Positions 10,422 to 21,270 of a stretch of DNA of 64,000 nt are shown one piece after another. The first letter of the stretch is position 1, and every line of letters starts with the position of its first letter. A program made the position numbers and the translations under genes. The notes beneath the pieces are model-generated. The model was not told where the DNA came from. It was given only the letters and a program-made list of their open reading frames with translations, and made no database searches. Where the stretch lies: assembly GCF_024138675.1 (NCBI RefSeq), contig NZ_CP090959.1, forward strand, positions 744,001-808,000, written 5' to 3'. The DNA is from Simiduia sp. 21SJ11W-1 (lineage in GTDB: Bacteria > Pseudomonadota > Gammaproteobacteria > Pseudomonadales > Cellvibrionaceae).

Positions 10422-11567
10422 ATGGCTTGGAATGAGCCCGGTGGTAACAATCAGGACCCTTGGGGCGGTCGCAAAGGCGGCAAGAACGATGGTCCTCCAG
10501 ACTTGGACGAAGCGCTGCGCCGCTTTCAGGAAAAGCTCGGCGGTTTATTCGGCAACGGCGGTGGCAGCAGCAATAATGCAGGCCCAGGCTTCAGCGCGGG
10601 CTTCTTTGGCGCCGTGTTTTTTATCGCCCTGATTGTGTATGGCCTGTTTGGCTTCTACAAGGTGGATGAACAGGAAAAGGCCGTAGTGCTGCGCTTTGGC
10701 TTGTTCCACGAAGAAAAAGGTTCGGGCTTGCGCTGGAACCCGCCGCTGGTTGATAACGTGGCCAAAGTGAATGTGACCCGCGTGCGTCTGCACAGTGCCA
10801 AGGCCACCATGCTCACCGAAGATTTGAACATCGTTGATGTCAATTTGTCGGTGCAGTACTCCATTCTGAACGCCAAAGATTTCGTGATTAACGTGCGCAA
10901 CCCCGAGAACAGCCTGCGCGAGGCCACCGATTCGGCCCTGCGTCACGTGATTGGGTCAACGGTGATGCACGAAGTGCTGACCGAAGGGCGTACCCAGATT
11001 GCCGTAGACGTGAAAGATCGTTTGCAGGTGTACCTGAACGACTATGGCACCGGCATCCATGTGGAAACCGTCAACATGGAAGACGCGCTGCCACCCCAGC
11101 AGGTGAAAGCCGCGTTTAACGATGTGAACAAGGCCCGTGAAGACGAAGAGCGCTTCAAGAACGAGGCCCAGGCCTACTTGAATGGCGTGGTGCCAGAAGC
11201 CCGTGGTAAGGCCCAGCGCATCATCGAAGAGGCCAATGCCTACAAATCCCGTGTGATTGCAGAATCTACCGGTGAGGCCTCGCGCTTTGAGCAGCTGTTG
11301 GTGGAGTACAAAAAGGCGCCCAAGGTAACCCGTGATCGCCTGTACCTGGATGCCATCGAGTCGGTAATGAGCGCAAGCTCCAAAATCATGGTGGATGTAG
11401 AAGGCGGCAATAACATGATGTACCTGCCGTTAGATCAAATCACCAAGCAGCGCCAGAGCGCCATTGATAGCACTGAAATTTCACCAGAGGTGATTCGTGA
11501 AGTGAGCAACCGCGTCATGGATCAACTGCGCCGTGAAGCGGCGTCTAGCCGTCGGGAGGTTCGCTAA
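10422..11567 (+). CDS. hflK: FtsH protease modulator HflK
   Basis: The protein has 381 residues. HflK is an inner-membrane SPFH/prohibitin-family protein that forms a large periplasmic cage with HflC around FtsH and tunes membrane-protein turnover. The N-terminus is Gly/Asn-rich and cytoplasmic (WNEPGGNNQDPWGG). One membrane segment follows at about residues 58-78 (FFGAVFFIALIVYGLFGF), then the SPFH domain with VDEQEKAVVLRFG. The stop overlaps the hflC start by one base (TAATG). A 131-bp gap separates it from hflX. Confidence 0.96.
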   Translation: MAWNEPGGNNQDPWGGRKGGKNDGPPDLDEALRRFQEKLGGLFGNGGGSSNNAGPGFSAGFFGAVFFIALIVYGLFGFYKVDEQEKAVVLRFGLFHEEKGSGLRWNPPLVDNVAKVNVTRVRLHSAKATMLTEDLNIVDVNLSVQYSILNAKDFVINVRNPENSLREATDSALRHVIGSTVMHEVLTEGRTQIAVDVKDRLQVYLNDYGTGIHVETVNMEDALPPQQVKAAFNDVNKAREDEERFKNEAQAYLNGVVPEARGKAQRIIEEANAYKSRVIAESTGEASRFEQLLVEYKKAPKVTRDRLYLDAIESVMSASSKIMVDVEGGNNMMYLPLDQITKQRQSAIDSTEISPEVIREVSNRVMDQLRREAASSRREVR

Positions 11568-12445
11568 TGAACGGTAAGTCGTTATTAGGTTTGGCCGTTG
11601 TGGCCGTCGGCGTGCTGGTGGCCAACGCCACCTTGTTTGTGGTGAAAGAAACCGAGCGGGCGGTACTGCTTGAGTTCGGTAAGATGTCGCCGGAAGAAAT
11701 TACCCCGGGCCTGCATTTCAAGTGGCCCATTAAAGACGACGTGCGCAAGTTTGATGGCCGCGTACTCACCCTGGATACCCACCCGCAGAACTTTCTGACG
11801 GTAGAGAAGAAGGGCATGATCGTTGACTACTTCGCCAAATGGCAGATCAAAGACGTGCACAAATTCTACACCGCCACCGGCGGCGATGAAGCCACGGCTG
11901 ATCGGCTGCTGGCCCAGCGCATCAACGAAGGCCTGCGCAACCAGTTTGCCCAGCGCTCTTTGCTGGAAGTGGTCAGTGGCGAGCGCGATGAACTGATGGA
12001 TCAGCTCACCGATCATCTCGATGAGTTCAGCCGTACATCGCTCGGCATTGAAGTGATTGACGTGCGGGTAAAACAGATCGAACTGCCGCCGGAAGTGAGT
12101 GGTTCGGTTTACAACCGCATGACCTCCGAGCGTGAGCGCGAAGCCCGCGAACACCGCTCGAAGGGTAAAGAGCAGGCCGAATTCATTCAGGCCGACGCCG
12201 ACCGCCAGGTGGTGGTGATTGAATCTGAAGCCTATCGCGATGCCGAGCGCATTCGCGGTGAAGGTGATGCAATCGCTGCGGCCACCTACGCCAATGCTTA
12301 CAATAAAGATCCGGAGTTCTACACCTTCGTGCGTAGCCTCCATGCCTACAAGCAGACCTTTAAAGATAAGCAAGACATCATGCTGGTAGATCCCGATAGC
12401 GAGTTCTTCCGCTACCTGAAGGATGCCCAGGGCAAGAACAAGTAA
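11567..12445 (+). CDS. hflC: FtsH protease modulator HflC
   Basis: The protein has 292 residues, somewhat shorter than E. coli HflC (334). It is the HflK partner, with an N-terminal membrane anchor (LLGLAVVAVGVLVANATLFV) and an SPFH domain starting VKETERAVLLEFGK. The long helical region contains SEREREAREHRSKGKEQAEF. Its start overlaps hflK by one base, so production of the two subunits is probably coupled. A strong terminator begins at its stop codon. Confidence 0.96.
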   Translation: MNGKSLLGLAVVAVGVLVANATLFVVKETERAVLLEFGKMSPEEITPGLHFKWPIKDDVRKFDGRVLTLDTHPQNFLTVEKKGMIVDYFAKWQIKDVHKFYTATGGDEATADRLLAQRINEGLRNQFAQRSLLEVVSGERDELMDQLTDHLDEFSRTSLGIEVIDVRVKQIELPPEVSGSVYNRMTSEREREAREHRSKGKEQAEFIQADADRQVVVIESEAYRDAERIRGEGDAIAAATYANAYNKDPEFYTFVRSLHAYKQTFKDKQDIMLVDPDSEFFRYLKDAQGKNK

Positions 12446-12469
12446 GGCGTAGAATCCATACGCCTTTTT
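12444..12469 (+). terminator. Rho-independent terminator of the hfl operon
   Basis: AAGGCGTA (12444-12451) pairs with TACGCCTT (12459-12466) around a 7-base loop and runs into a T tract. The 5' arm includes the last two bases of the hflC TAA, so the operon end is very compact. Confidence 0.85.
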
Positions 12470-12495
12470 GTTCAACATTCACCCAGAAAGGGTGG

Positions 12496-12501
12496 TAGAA
12501 T
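12496..12501 (+). promoter_or_regulatory. Candidate -10 box with GC-rich discriminator for the DUF2065-hisZ-purA leader
   Basis: TAGAAT is followed directly by GCGCCCC, a GC-rich discriminator often seen at growth-rate-controlled promoters. It lies between the hflC terminator and the next terminator, where a new transcript must begin. No good -35 is visible. Confidence 0.35.
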
Positions 12502-12542
12502 GCGCCCCTTTCGGTGATCGCCCACACAAGCGAGATGAAATC

Positions 12543-12567
12543 ACCGGGCCAAGTGCCCGGTTTTTTT
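12543..12567 (+). terminator. Second terminator / possible attenuator upstream of DUF2065-hisZ-purA
   Basis: CCGGGC (12544-12549) and GCCCGG (12555-12560) form a 6-bp stem, or 7 bp with the flanking A-T, followed by seven T. An upstream CGGTGAT (from 12511) can pair with ATCACCG (12540-12546). That pairing shares bases with the terminator stem, so the two folds exclude each other. The element is about 105 bases before DUF2065. It may end a tiny transcript or act as an attenuator. Confidence 0.6.
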
Positions 12568-12671
12568 GTGTGAAAAAAGCCTTGGCTTGTTAACTGTTGC
12601 GTAATATTGCACGGTTTTCGTGAAAAGTGTCTTGGTTTTACAGGTTTGTGGGCATTAATAGCTAGTGAGTT

Positions 12672-12857
12672 ATGTGGGAAGATTTGGCAAAAGCGTTTTG
12701 TCTGATGTTGGTGCTCGAGGGCATCATCCCTTTCCTGAACCCGGGCCGCTGGCGCAGCCTGGTGGCAACCATGGCTACCGTTAACGATCGCCAACTACGA
12801 ATTATGGGGCTGGCCAGCATGCTGGTTGGCGCCGGACTCCTGTACATCATTAAGTAA
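12672..12857 (+). CDS. DUF2065 family small membrane protein (YjeT-like)
   Basis: The protein has 61 residues with two hydrophobic segments (AKAFCLMLVLEGIIPFL and IMGLASMLVGAGLLYII) separated by a basic stretch containing PGRWRSLVATM. This matches DUF2065, whose member YjeT lies between hflC and purA in E. coli. Its function is unknown. Length and position agree with the family. No strong Shine-Dalgarno is visible before the ATG. hisZ follows after 20 bases. Confidence 0.88.
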   Translation: MWEDLAKAFCLMLVLEGIIPFLNPGRWRSLVATMATVNDRQLRIMGLASMLVGAGLLYIIK

Positions 12858-12877
12858 ACGAGAAGGCCCCACGCGTC

Positions 12878-15371
<2,494 letters not shown>

Positions 15372-15390
15372 ACGCCTGAGCCTTTACAAG

Positions 15391-15417
15391 AAAAAGCCCG
15401 GCAATGCCGGGCTTTTT
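15391..15417 (+). terminator. Rho-independent terminator after purA
   Basis: An AAAAAGCCCGGC arm pairs with GCCGGGCTTTTT around AAT, ending in a T run. The A/T-flanked stem could work in both directions, which suits the convergent gene that ends at 15434. Confidence 0.9.
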
Positions 15418-15433
15418 TGTGCCTGTGCAGGTT

Positions 15434-16024
15434 CTATTTAATGGCGGCAATGTGTTCCTGCTGCCAGTTGTATACCGTGTGCCAATCCACCAGTTTTTCA
15501 CTTTTGCCATTGTGAATGCGCATGGCGATGACGTCGGCGTTTTTATCGCCCACAACCGCCACCACAAAAATCTCCCGCCCCGCGGCACCTTTGCCTTTGG
15601 TGTCTAGGCTGTATAAGAGCGTCCAGCCGCGGGCTTTGGCCTGCTGATTGATGTCGGCGCAGCCATCGGTGCCCTTATAGACATGCGCACCCCAAGCGTG
15701 GCCATCCGGATCGCGCCACAGCTGGAATATACAGCCCGAAAAGCCGCCACTGGCCAACACCTTTACGGTGTCGGCTTTGGCGAGTGCGGTTTTTTGATCC
15801 TGAAAGTTGATGTATTTGGCGCCGACATTTTCAATGCTGGCATTAAAGCCAAGGCCCAGGCCGTTGGCCGCGTTGGTATTGAGTTGGCAGCTGTAGAAAT
15901 CTTCCACGCCCTTGTTGGGGAAGGTCGCGTGGGTGCGGGTGGTCCAGGCGGCATTGGCGCCCTGATTATTGAAATAGATCAGATGTTTGCCGCGCGCAAC
16001 CACGGTATCGGCGTTAATGGTCAT
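15434..16024 (-). CDS. Uncharacterised protein with SGC...H motif, possibly CNF1/BLF1-like fold
   Basis: The protein has 196 residues, no signal peptide and no membrane segment. The ATG at 16024 has AAGGAAAG upstream and is preferred over the longer frame to 16057. I do not recognise the family with confidence. It has an SGC motif with Cys98 and a histidine 16 residues later (His114, in WGAHVYKG). The glutamine deamidases CNF1 (Cys866/His881) and BLF1 (LSGC Cys94/His106) have a similar arrangement, and BLF1 is also a single domain of about 211 residues. The resemblance is only motif spacing and length. It stands alone between purA and efp. Confidence 0.75.
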   Translation of the reverse strand: MTINADTVVARGKHLIYFNNQGANAAWTTRTHATFPNKGVEDFYSCQLNTNAANGLGLGFNASIENVGAKYINFQDQKTALAKADTVKVLASGGFSGCIFQLWRDPDGHAWGAHVYKGTDGCADINQQAKARGWTLLYSLDTKGKGAAGREIFVVAVVGDKNADVIAMRIHNGKSEKLVDWHTVYNWQQEHIAAIK

Positions 16025-16141
16025 GTGCTTTCCTTGCGTTAACGGGCGTTGAGCCAAGGGTGGAATCAGTGCGCGCAGTGTAGCTTGGCTGGGTGCCGGG
16101 CAGGTTTTAACCTGTACGCCAGTGCGTTAAATAGCAGGCAT

Positions 16142-16171
16142 AAAAAAACCGGCTTGCGCCGGTTCTTTTTG
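16142..16171 (-). terminator. Rho-independent terminator of earP-efp
   Basis: On the minus strand GAACCGGC pairs with GCCGGTTT around GCAA-type loop bases and runs into a T7 tract. It lies directly downstream of the efp stop. Confidence 0.88.
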
Positions 16172-16182
16172 CCTGCAAGGGA

Positions 16183-16749
16183 TCAGCCCTTGGCGCGGCC
16201 TTTGAACTCGCCAGTGCGGGTATCGATCTCGATGGCTTCACCGATCTCAATAAAGGCTGCAACCTGCAGCTCGTAACCGTTGTCGAGCTTGGCCACTTTC
16301 ATCACCTTGCCAGAGGTGTCGCCACGGGCGGCGGGCTCTGTGTAGGCCACGGTGCGCACGATGGTGGTAGGCAGTTCAATAGAGATCGCCTTACCTTCGT
16401 AGAACACCGCTTCGCAGGTTTCCTGCATGCCATCAACGATGAAGTTGGCGGTTTCGCCGAGGTTTTCTTTTTCAACGTCGATCTGGTTGTACTCTTCGTC
16501 CATAAACACGTAGAGCGGATCGGCGAAGTAGGAGTAGGTTACTTCCCTGCGCTCAAGAATGATGGGCTCGAGCTTGTCGTCGGCCTTGAACACGGGCTCT
16601 TGGGAGGCGCCGGTGATCAGGTTCTTTAACTTCATTTTGCAAACAGCAGCGTTGCGACCGGATTTGTTGAATTCCGATTTCAGGACGACCCAGGCCTGAC
16701 CATCGAGGTTCATAACCTGGCCGGCGCGGAACTCTTGAGCAGTTTTCAT
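16183..16749 (-). CDS. efp: Elongation factor P (arginine-32 type)
   Basis: The protein has 188 residues, the standard EF-P length. EF-P binds the ribosome between the P and E sites and relieves stalling at polyproline. The loop tip reads NKSGRNAAV with Arg32 in the position that EarP rhamnosylates in Pseudomonas, Neisseria and Shewanella. E. coli has a lysine there. All three domains are present, ending [15 protein letters not shown]. It is 41 bases downstream of earP on the same strand, consistent with joint expression. A TATAGT at 16795-16790 on the minus strand could give it an extra promoter. Confidence 0.98.
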   Translation of the reverse strand: MKTAQEFRAGQVMNLDGQAWVVLKSEFNKSGRNAAVCKMKLKNLITGASQEPVFKADDKLEPIILERREVTYSYFADPLYVFMDEEYNQIDVEKENLGETANFIVDGMQETCEAVFYEGKAISIELPTTIVRTVAYTEPAARGDTSGKVMKVAKLDNGYELQVAAFIEIGEAIEIDTRTGEFKGRAKG

Positions 16750-16790
16750 AGCATATTCACCGAAATTTAAGGCGTTAAAAACGCGCAGTA

Positions 16791-17909
16791 CTATACCTCA
16801 TTGGTGCAAAAATGCACGATATTTGAGGCCAAATTACCGTGGCCGAGCATTTCTTCGCGCCAGCATTGGGCCTGTTCGGAAAGCGCTGGCAAGGCCGCCA
16901 GCAGCGCGGGCCAGGGCGGGGTTGCCGGGCGCTCTGGCTGGTTCCAGACTGCGTGCGCCTGGGTGAGTGTATGGGCAAGTGCTGCCGGTGCCGCCCGGGT
17001 GTAGAGCGAAAGAAAGGCGGCCAGCTTGTCCAGGTGGGCGGCTGCCTCTTGCGGGTAGATGTGCCACACAAAGGGCCGGCCCAGCATTTGGGTGCGCACG
17101 AAGGAGTCTTCACCGCGCACAAAGTTGAGATCACACAGCGCCAGCAGGCGGTCGTACTCGGGTTGCTGTAAAAAGGGCAGGCCCACCAGGGTGAGTTGGC
17201 CACGGGCAAGCTTCTGGCCTACAGCCAGCGGCTCGCCTAGCCAAGCGTTAACGCCTGCCTCCATGCGCCCGCGGGGTACGGCCAGCACGCAGGGCACAGG
17301 GCTTGCCGCCAGGCTGTCGAGCAGGGCGGGCAGAGCCGGGTTTTCGTAGCTGAATAGGCTAAGGGTTGGGCCATCAACGCCGGGCAGGCCAAGCTGCTGG
17401 CGCCACTGTGCGCGGGTGTGGTCATCGGCCGTGGCGAGCCCGGCAAGCGCGGGTTCACACAGCAGGCCGCCGGTACCGGCCTCAAAGCCTGGAAAGAAAA
17501 ACGTTTTTTTAAGCCCATGCACGGGCGATTTACTTAAGTGGTAGTCCTTTACCCAGGCCTCGGCGCTCAGGTATTCGAGGTTTAGCCAGTGGGGCTTGTG
17601 GCTTTTCATGGCCTGAATATAGGGCGTGGGCAGATCGCAACCAAAGGCTTCAATCACCACGTCTGCGGGTGCGCAGTCGGGCAGTGGGTCGCACCAGTGG
17701 CGCACCTCAATGCCCTCTACGGTTTGCAGGCCGAGGGCGGGGTTTATGGCCTTACACAGCGCCTGAAAGCTTGCCAGGTCGTCCACAAACAGGCACACCA
17801 CGCACTCATGTTGATGCGCCAATTGGCGGGCCAGGCGCCAGCAGACGCCAATATCGCCAAAATTATCGATAACCCGGCAGAAAATGTGCCAGCATTTGGG
17901 GGTGTTCAT
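16791..17909 (-). CDS. earP: EF-P arginine rhamnosyltransferase EarP
   Basis: The protein has 372 residues and belongs to the former DUF2331 family. EarP transfers rhamnose from dTDP-rhamnose to Arg32 of EF-P with inversion. The N-terminal [18 protein letters not shown] contains Asp15 and Asp19, equivalent to the catalytic/structural Asp13 and Asp17 of Pseudomonas EarP. The nucleotide-sugar part shows [25 protein letters not shown], a conserved family block. It lies immediately upstream of its substrate gene efp. The dTDP-rhamnose genes are not in this window. Confidence 0.96.
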   Translation of the reverse strand: MNTPKCWHIFCRVIDNFGDIGVCWRLARQLAHQHECVVCLFVDDLASFQALCKAINPALGLQTVEGIEVRHWCDPLPDCAPADVVIEAFGCDLPTPYIQAMKSHKPHWLNLEYLSAEAWVKDYHLSKSPVHGLKKTFFFPGFEAGTGGLLCEPALAGLATADDHTRAQWRQQLGLPGVDGPTLSLFSYENPALPALLDSLAASPVPCVLAVPRGRMEAGVNAWLGEPLAVGQKLARGQLTLVGLPFLQQPEYDRLLALCDLNFVRGEDSFVRTQMLGRPFVWHIYPQEAAAHLDKLAAFLSLYTRAAPAALAHTLTQAHAVWNQPERPATPPWPALLAALPALSEQAQCWREEMLGHGNLASNIVHFCTNEV

Positions 17910-18010
17910 GGCGCCTCCTCACAGAGCGGGCATTATATCCAGTTGAACGTTTGGGCCACTAGCTCGTCTTAGCAGCCTTGAGGCTTACAACTTTTTCAGG
18001 AGGTATTTCA

Positions 18011-18490
18011 ATGGGTTTACGCAGGCTTGCAGTGGCGGCATTGTGGTTAGGGGTACTTGGCGGTTGTGGTGCCGTGGTGGATGAAAGCACCGGCCCGTCT
18101 GCGGCGCAGGCTCCGCTCACCCTGGCAGATTTGGCCCACCGGCGTTGGGTGTTGCAAACCATCAATGATGAACCTGTGGCCAGTAAATCTTTGGGTACCT
18201 ACGACAAGGGCATAGCGCCCGAGCTCGATTTTGGCGAAACGCCGCATGTGGCGGGCTTTGCCGGTTGCAACCGCTACCGGGGCAATGCGCAATTAAGCGA
18301 GGCGGGTGAGTTTCAGGTGGCGCGCTTGGCAACCACTATGATGATGTGTCCGCAAGCCGCGATGGCACTGGAAAAGCGGTTTACGGCCCTGTTGGAAACC
18401 GGCGCCCGGCTTACCATTGAGGGCCAATACTTAAGCCTTACCCACAACGACGAGCGCTGGTTATTCCGCATTGCCGACTGGGTGCAGTAG
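18011..18490 (+). CDS. META domain lipoprotein (HslJ-like)
   Basis: The protein has 159 residues from an ATG at 18011, with AGGAGG ending at 18003. The signal peptide ends in a lipobox-like VLGGC, so it is probably an outer-membrane lipoprotein. The META domain (about 45-155) includes WVLQTINDEPV, AGFAGCNRYRG, TTMMMCPQAAMALEKRF and an ending SLTHNDERWLFRI. The pair of cysteines is usual in the family. HslJ-type proteins are linked to heat shock and novobiocin resistance, but the mechanism is unknown. Its last 30 bases overlap the 3' end of the convergent VanZ-like gene. Confidence 0.88.
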   Translation: MGLRRLAVAALWLGVLGGCGAVVDESTGPSAAQAPLTLADLAHRRWVLQTINDEPVASKSLGTYDKGIAPELDFGETPHVAGFAGCNRYRGNAQLSEAGEFQVARLATTMMMCPQAAMALEKRFTALLETGARLTIEGQYLSLTHNDERWLFRIADWVQ

Positions 18491-18850
18491 GCGCTCAATC
18501 CAGCGATCGAGATGGCTGAAAAGGGCGATAAATGCCACAAGCCCCGTGGCAATGCCCAGGCCATTGGCTAGCAGATCGCGCCAGTCGAAACTGCGGGTGG
18601 GCACAAAATACTGGCCCACTTCAATGGCAAAGGAATAGCTAAACAGCAGCAGAAATGCCTGCCACAGTTTTTGCGTGGGCAATGCCAGGCGAATGGAGCA
18701 ACCGGCCACGGCGTAGCCTAAAAAGTGCAGCACCAAATCGTTACTGGCGCTCAGCACTTCACCGGGGTAGGGCACAAGCCCAAGCCAGGTGAAAATCATC
18801 AGTAACAGGGCAAACTGCACGCGTTTGCTCAGGTGGTAAATCTGCTGCAT
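18461..18850 (-). CDS. VanZ-like membrane protein
   Basis: The protein has 129 residues and four hydrophobic segments (around FALLLMIFTWLGLVPY, DLVLHFLGYAVAGCSI, AFLLLFSYSFAIEVGQ and NGLGIATGLVAFIALF). The block EVGQYFVPTRSFDWRDLLANGLG is the VanZ-family signature, with an acidic residue and the R..D...N pattern. VanZ itself lowers teicoplanin susceptibility, but most chromosomal relatives have unknown roles. The ATG at 18850 follows the MscS stop by 7 bases, so the two genes are probably cotranscribed. The frame reaching 18889 would start inside the MscS gene. Confidence 0.85.
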   Translation of the reverse strand: MQQIYHLSKRVQFALLLMIFTWLGLVPYPGEVLSASNDLVLHFLGYAVAGCSIRLALPTQKLWQAFLLLFSYSFAIEVGQYFVPTRSFDWRDLLANGLGIATGLVAFIALFSHLDRWIERLLHPVGNAE

Positions 18851-18857
18851 GGTGCGC

Positions 18858-20498
18858 TTACTTCTCGGTGGTTTGGTAAATATGTACATCGCGCTGGGGG
18901 AAGGGAATACTGATGCCTTCAGCGTCGAACCGTTTTTTCACAGCCCGGGTCACATCCCAATACACATCCCAGTAGTCTTCGGTGTTAACCCACGGGCGCA
19001 CAACAAAATCCACGCTGGAATCGTTCAGTGTGTGCAATCGCACAATGGGTTCGGGCTCACTCAGCACCTTATCGTGGTCTGCCAAAATACTGTTGAGCAC
19101 TTTTTCGGCTTGGTCTATGTCGTCTTGGTAGCCAATGCCGAATACCATATCTACCCGGCGCTGGTTTTGTGCGGTGACATTGCGAATCACATCGCCCCAG
19201 ATTTTATTGTTGGGCACCACCAGGGTTTGGTTGTCGAAGGTAAGAATAGTGGTAGACACCAAGTTCATGCTGCGCACCTGGCCTTTGATGCCGGCAGCCT
19301 CAATAACATCGTCTACATCAAAGGGGCGGTAAATTAAAATCATCATGCCCGAGGCGAAGTTGCCGAGCGTATCTTGCAGGGCAAAGCCCACAATAAAACC
19401 TGCCACACCCAGGCCGGCGAGAATGGGCCCCACCGACACACCCAGCTGGCCCAGGCCAATTAAGACGCCGATAAACAACACCAGGCGGCCGGTGAGTTTT
19501 ACCAGCATGTCTTCCATGAGCGATGACATGCGCACGTTCGAGCGGCGCAGGCTCTTATGCAAAAGCTTCGACGCCCAGCGCGAGAGCAAATAGAAAATGC
19601 CGATGATGGCAAAAAATACCACCAGCTTGAAAAATACCGCAGCGCCATTGTGCTTGATGAAATCTACCGTATCGGCAAGCCACGCCTGGGCCAGCCGTTT
19701 GATGAGATTGGCATCCAGAATATCGGCGGTAATGTCGCCGGTGGTGCGAATTAACAGTTCCTGGTAGCGCTCGGTTTCCAGCTTGTTGTCACGCATTAGC
19801 GCGATGACCACTCGCAAACTGTTTGTGATCAGCGCGAGTTTTTCATCCTGTGCCTGTTTGCGTGCTTTGGTGTCTGCGTCGTCCGGGCGGTTTTCAAGGT
19901 GCAGGGTGGCGTTTTCAATGGCGCGTTGGGTGAGGCTCACTTGGCCTGCCAGAATTTCCGCGCGCTGGTGCAGGGCCTGGTTTAGAAATTCCTGGGAATC
20001 TTTGTTGTTAAGGGATAAATCCGCCAAATTTTCCACGTGTTGGCTGAGCGCAGTCAGGCCGGTATCAATAAACTGGTTGTGCTCGCGAAAGGCCGCCAGC
20101 CACTCAACAGAGAGCGGCTCGAATTTGCCATCTAGGGTATCTATGGCCTTTTGGCGTTGCTCAATGGCGCGCCTGATGTGTGGCCCCAAGCGCAGTAACT
20201 TGGGCGCCAGCTGCTGTGTGACCTGACTTACATCAAGGCCCGCCTCACGGTCTTCGCGCAGTGCCAGCGCCAGCTCGTCGTACACATTCAGCAGCCGTAG
20301 GTGGCGCTCTGCCAGGCGAATGTTTAACGATGACTGGCTCTCGCCGCTGAGGTGATCGCGCTCGGTGCGCAGCTGTTCTATTTCGCTGCGTAGGCTTTCG
20401 GATTTTTCAATGAGCTCCAGTGTGCCTTGGGATTGGGCCAGGCAAACATTGCCAAGGCTTATGCCCAATAAAAGTATCATCCATGTCAGGCGTGGCAT
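18858..20498 (-). CDS. Mechanosensitive ion channel, MscS family
   Basis: The protein has 546 residues. A signal peptide (MILLLGISLGNVCLAQS) is followed by a long coiled-coil periplasmic region to about residue 280. Membrane helices at about 280-400 follow, then the MscS pore and beta domain. The pore helix is GVAGFIVGFALQDTLGNFASG, and the cytoplasmic part has PFDVDDVIEAAGIKGQV and TLVVPNNKIWGDVIRN. MscS channels release solutes on hypo-osmotic shock. The periplasmic extension makes it a larger member, shorter than MscK/MscM. It is followed by the VanZ-like gene. Confidence 0.93.
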   Translation of the reverse strand: MPRLTWMILLLGISLGNVCLAQSQGTLELIEKSESLRSEIEQLRTERDHLSGESQSSLNIRLAERHLRLLNVYDELALALREDREAGLDVSQVTQQLAPKLLRLGPHIRRAIEQRQKAIDTLDGKFEPLSVEWLAAFREHNQFIDTGLTALSQHVENLADLSLNNKDSQEFLNQALHQRAEILAGQVSLTQRAIENATLHLENRPDDADTKARKQAQDEKLALITNSLRVVIALMRDNKLETERYQELLIRTTGDITADILDANLIKRLAQAWLADTVDFIKHNGAAVFFKLVVFFAIIGIFYLLSRWASKLLHKSLRRSNVRMSSLMEDMLVKLTGRLVLFIGVLIGLGQLGVSVGPILAGLGVAGFIVGFALQDTLGNFASGMMILIYRPFDVDDVIEAAGIKGQVRSMNLVSTTILTFDNQTLVVPNNKIWGDVIRNVTAQNQRRVDMVFGIGYQDDIDQAEKVLNSILADHDKVLSEPEPIVRLHTLNDSSVDFVVRPWVNTEDYWDVYWDVTRAVKKRFDAEGISIPFPQRDVHIYQTTEK

Positions 20499-20553
20499 TC
20501 GCTGTCCTCTGTTGTGAGTTTACGCCCGTTATTCAAGCATACTTTTATGGCAC

Positions 20554-21186
20554 TTACAGGGGGTTGGCGGTTTCAATATTGCGGCGAAACCAGCCGGCAA
20601 TGGAATAGCGGTCAGTGTGCGCGGGCAGTACTTCATGGGGGAAGCGCTCGCTCCAAAACAGCAGCAGGTCGCCCCCGGCGGGTTGGATGTGGTTGATGAT
20701 TCGGGCCTCGTCTGTGTCGCTGTAAAGCACCAGCTCGCCGCCATCACCTGGCGCCCAGTGGGGGTTGAGGTAGCACACACTGGTGAGCACCCGCGCGCCA
20801 CGCCCGCGCAGGGCATCTACATGTTTGCGGTAAAAGGCACCGGGCGGGTAGTGGGCAAAGTGCGCCTCGTATTCAAACAAGCCGGCAAACAGGGCGCGGT
20901 TTACCTGGGTGCGAATCTGCTCCATGGCGGCCAGATAATCCTGCTGCGGGCCGGTATCGCCCTGCATCCAAATGGTGTGATCGCGGCGGATGTTGCTCTC
21001 GGTTTGGCCGGCCAGGCCCACGCCCGCGCGGCGCCAGTCTTCACTTTGCATGGCCTCCCAGCGCAGGCCGGCCACTTGTTCGGCCGACAAAAAGCCCGGC
21101 AAAAGCGCCCAGCCCTGTTCGCTCAGGGCATCGATGTAGTTATCGTCCCAGCCGCCCGGGCCGGATGTTGTGGTGGCAATACTCAT
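20554..21186 (-). CDS. 2OG-Fe(II) oxygenase, prolyl-hydroxylase type (PPHD/SM-20-like)
   Basis: The protein has 210 residues from an ATG at 21186 with GGGAAGG upstream. The double-stranded beta-helix iron site is visible: His122 and Asp124 in FYRKHVDAL, His184 in RFPHEVLPA, and Arg193 to hold the 2-oxoglutarate carboxylate. The blocks FEYEAHFAHYPPGAFY and AGWFRR resemble the Pseudomonas PHD (PPHD) that hydroxylates EF-Tu. EF-Tu as the substrate here is inference. It lies downstream of cti on the same strand with an 84-bp gap. Confidence 0.88.
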   Translation of the reverse strand: MSIATTTSGPGGWDDNYIDALSEQGWALLPGFLSAEQVAGLRWEAMQSEDWRRAGVGLAGQTESNIRRDHTIWMQGDTGPQQDYLAAMEQIRTQVNRALFAGLFEYEAHFAHYPPGAFYRKHVDALRGRGARVLTSVCYLNPHWAPGDGGELVLYSDTDEARIINHIQPAGGDLLLFWSERFPHEVLPAHTDRYSIAGWFRRNIETANPL

Positions 21187-21270
21187 GGGGCCTTCCCTCA
21201 ATCGGCGCGCGATTGTAGGGCCAGCCTTTGCATGGGTACAGCGGTATTTTCAGCGCAGGCCTGGGCCGGC

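Noticed and set aside
11585-12478. Minus-strand ORF of 297 codons opposite hflC
   Set aside because: It mirrors hflC across its whole length and has no ribosome site or family features.
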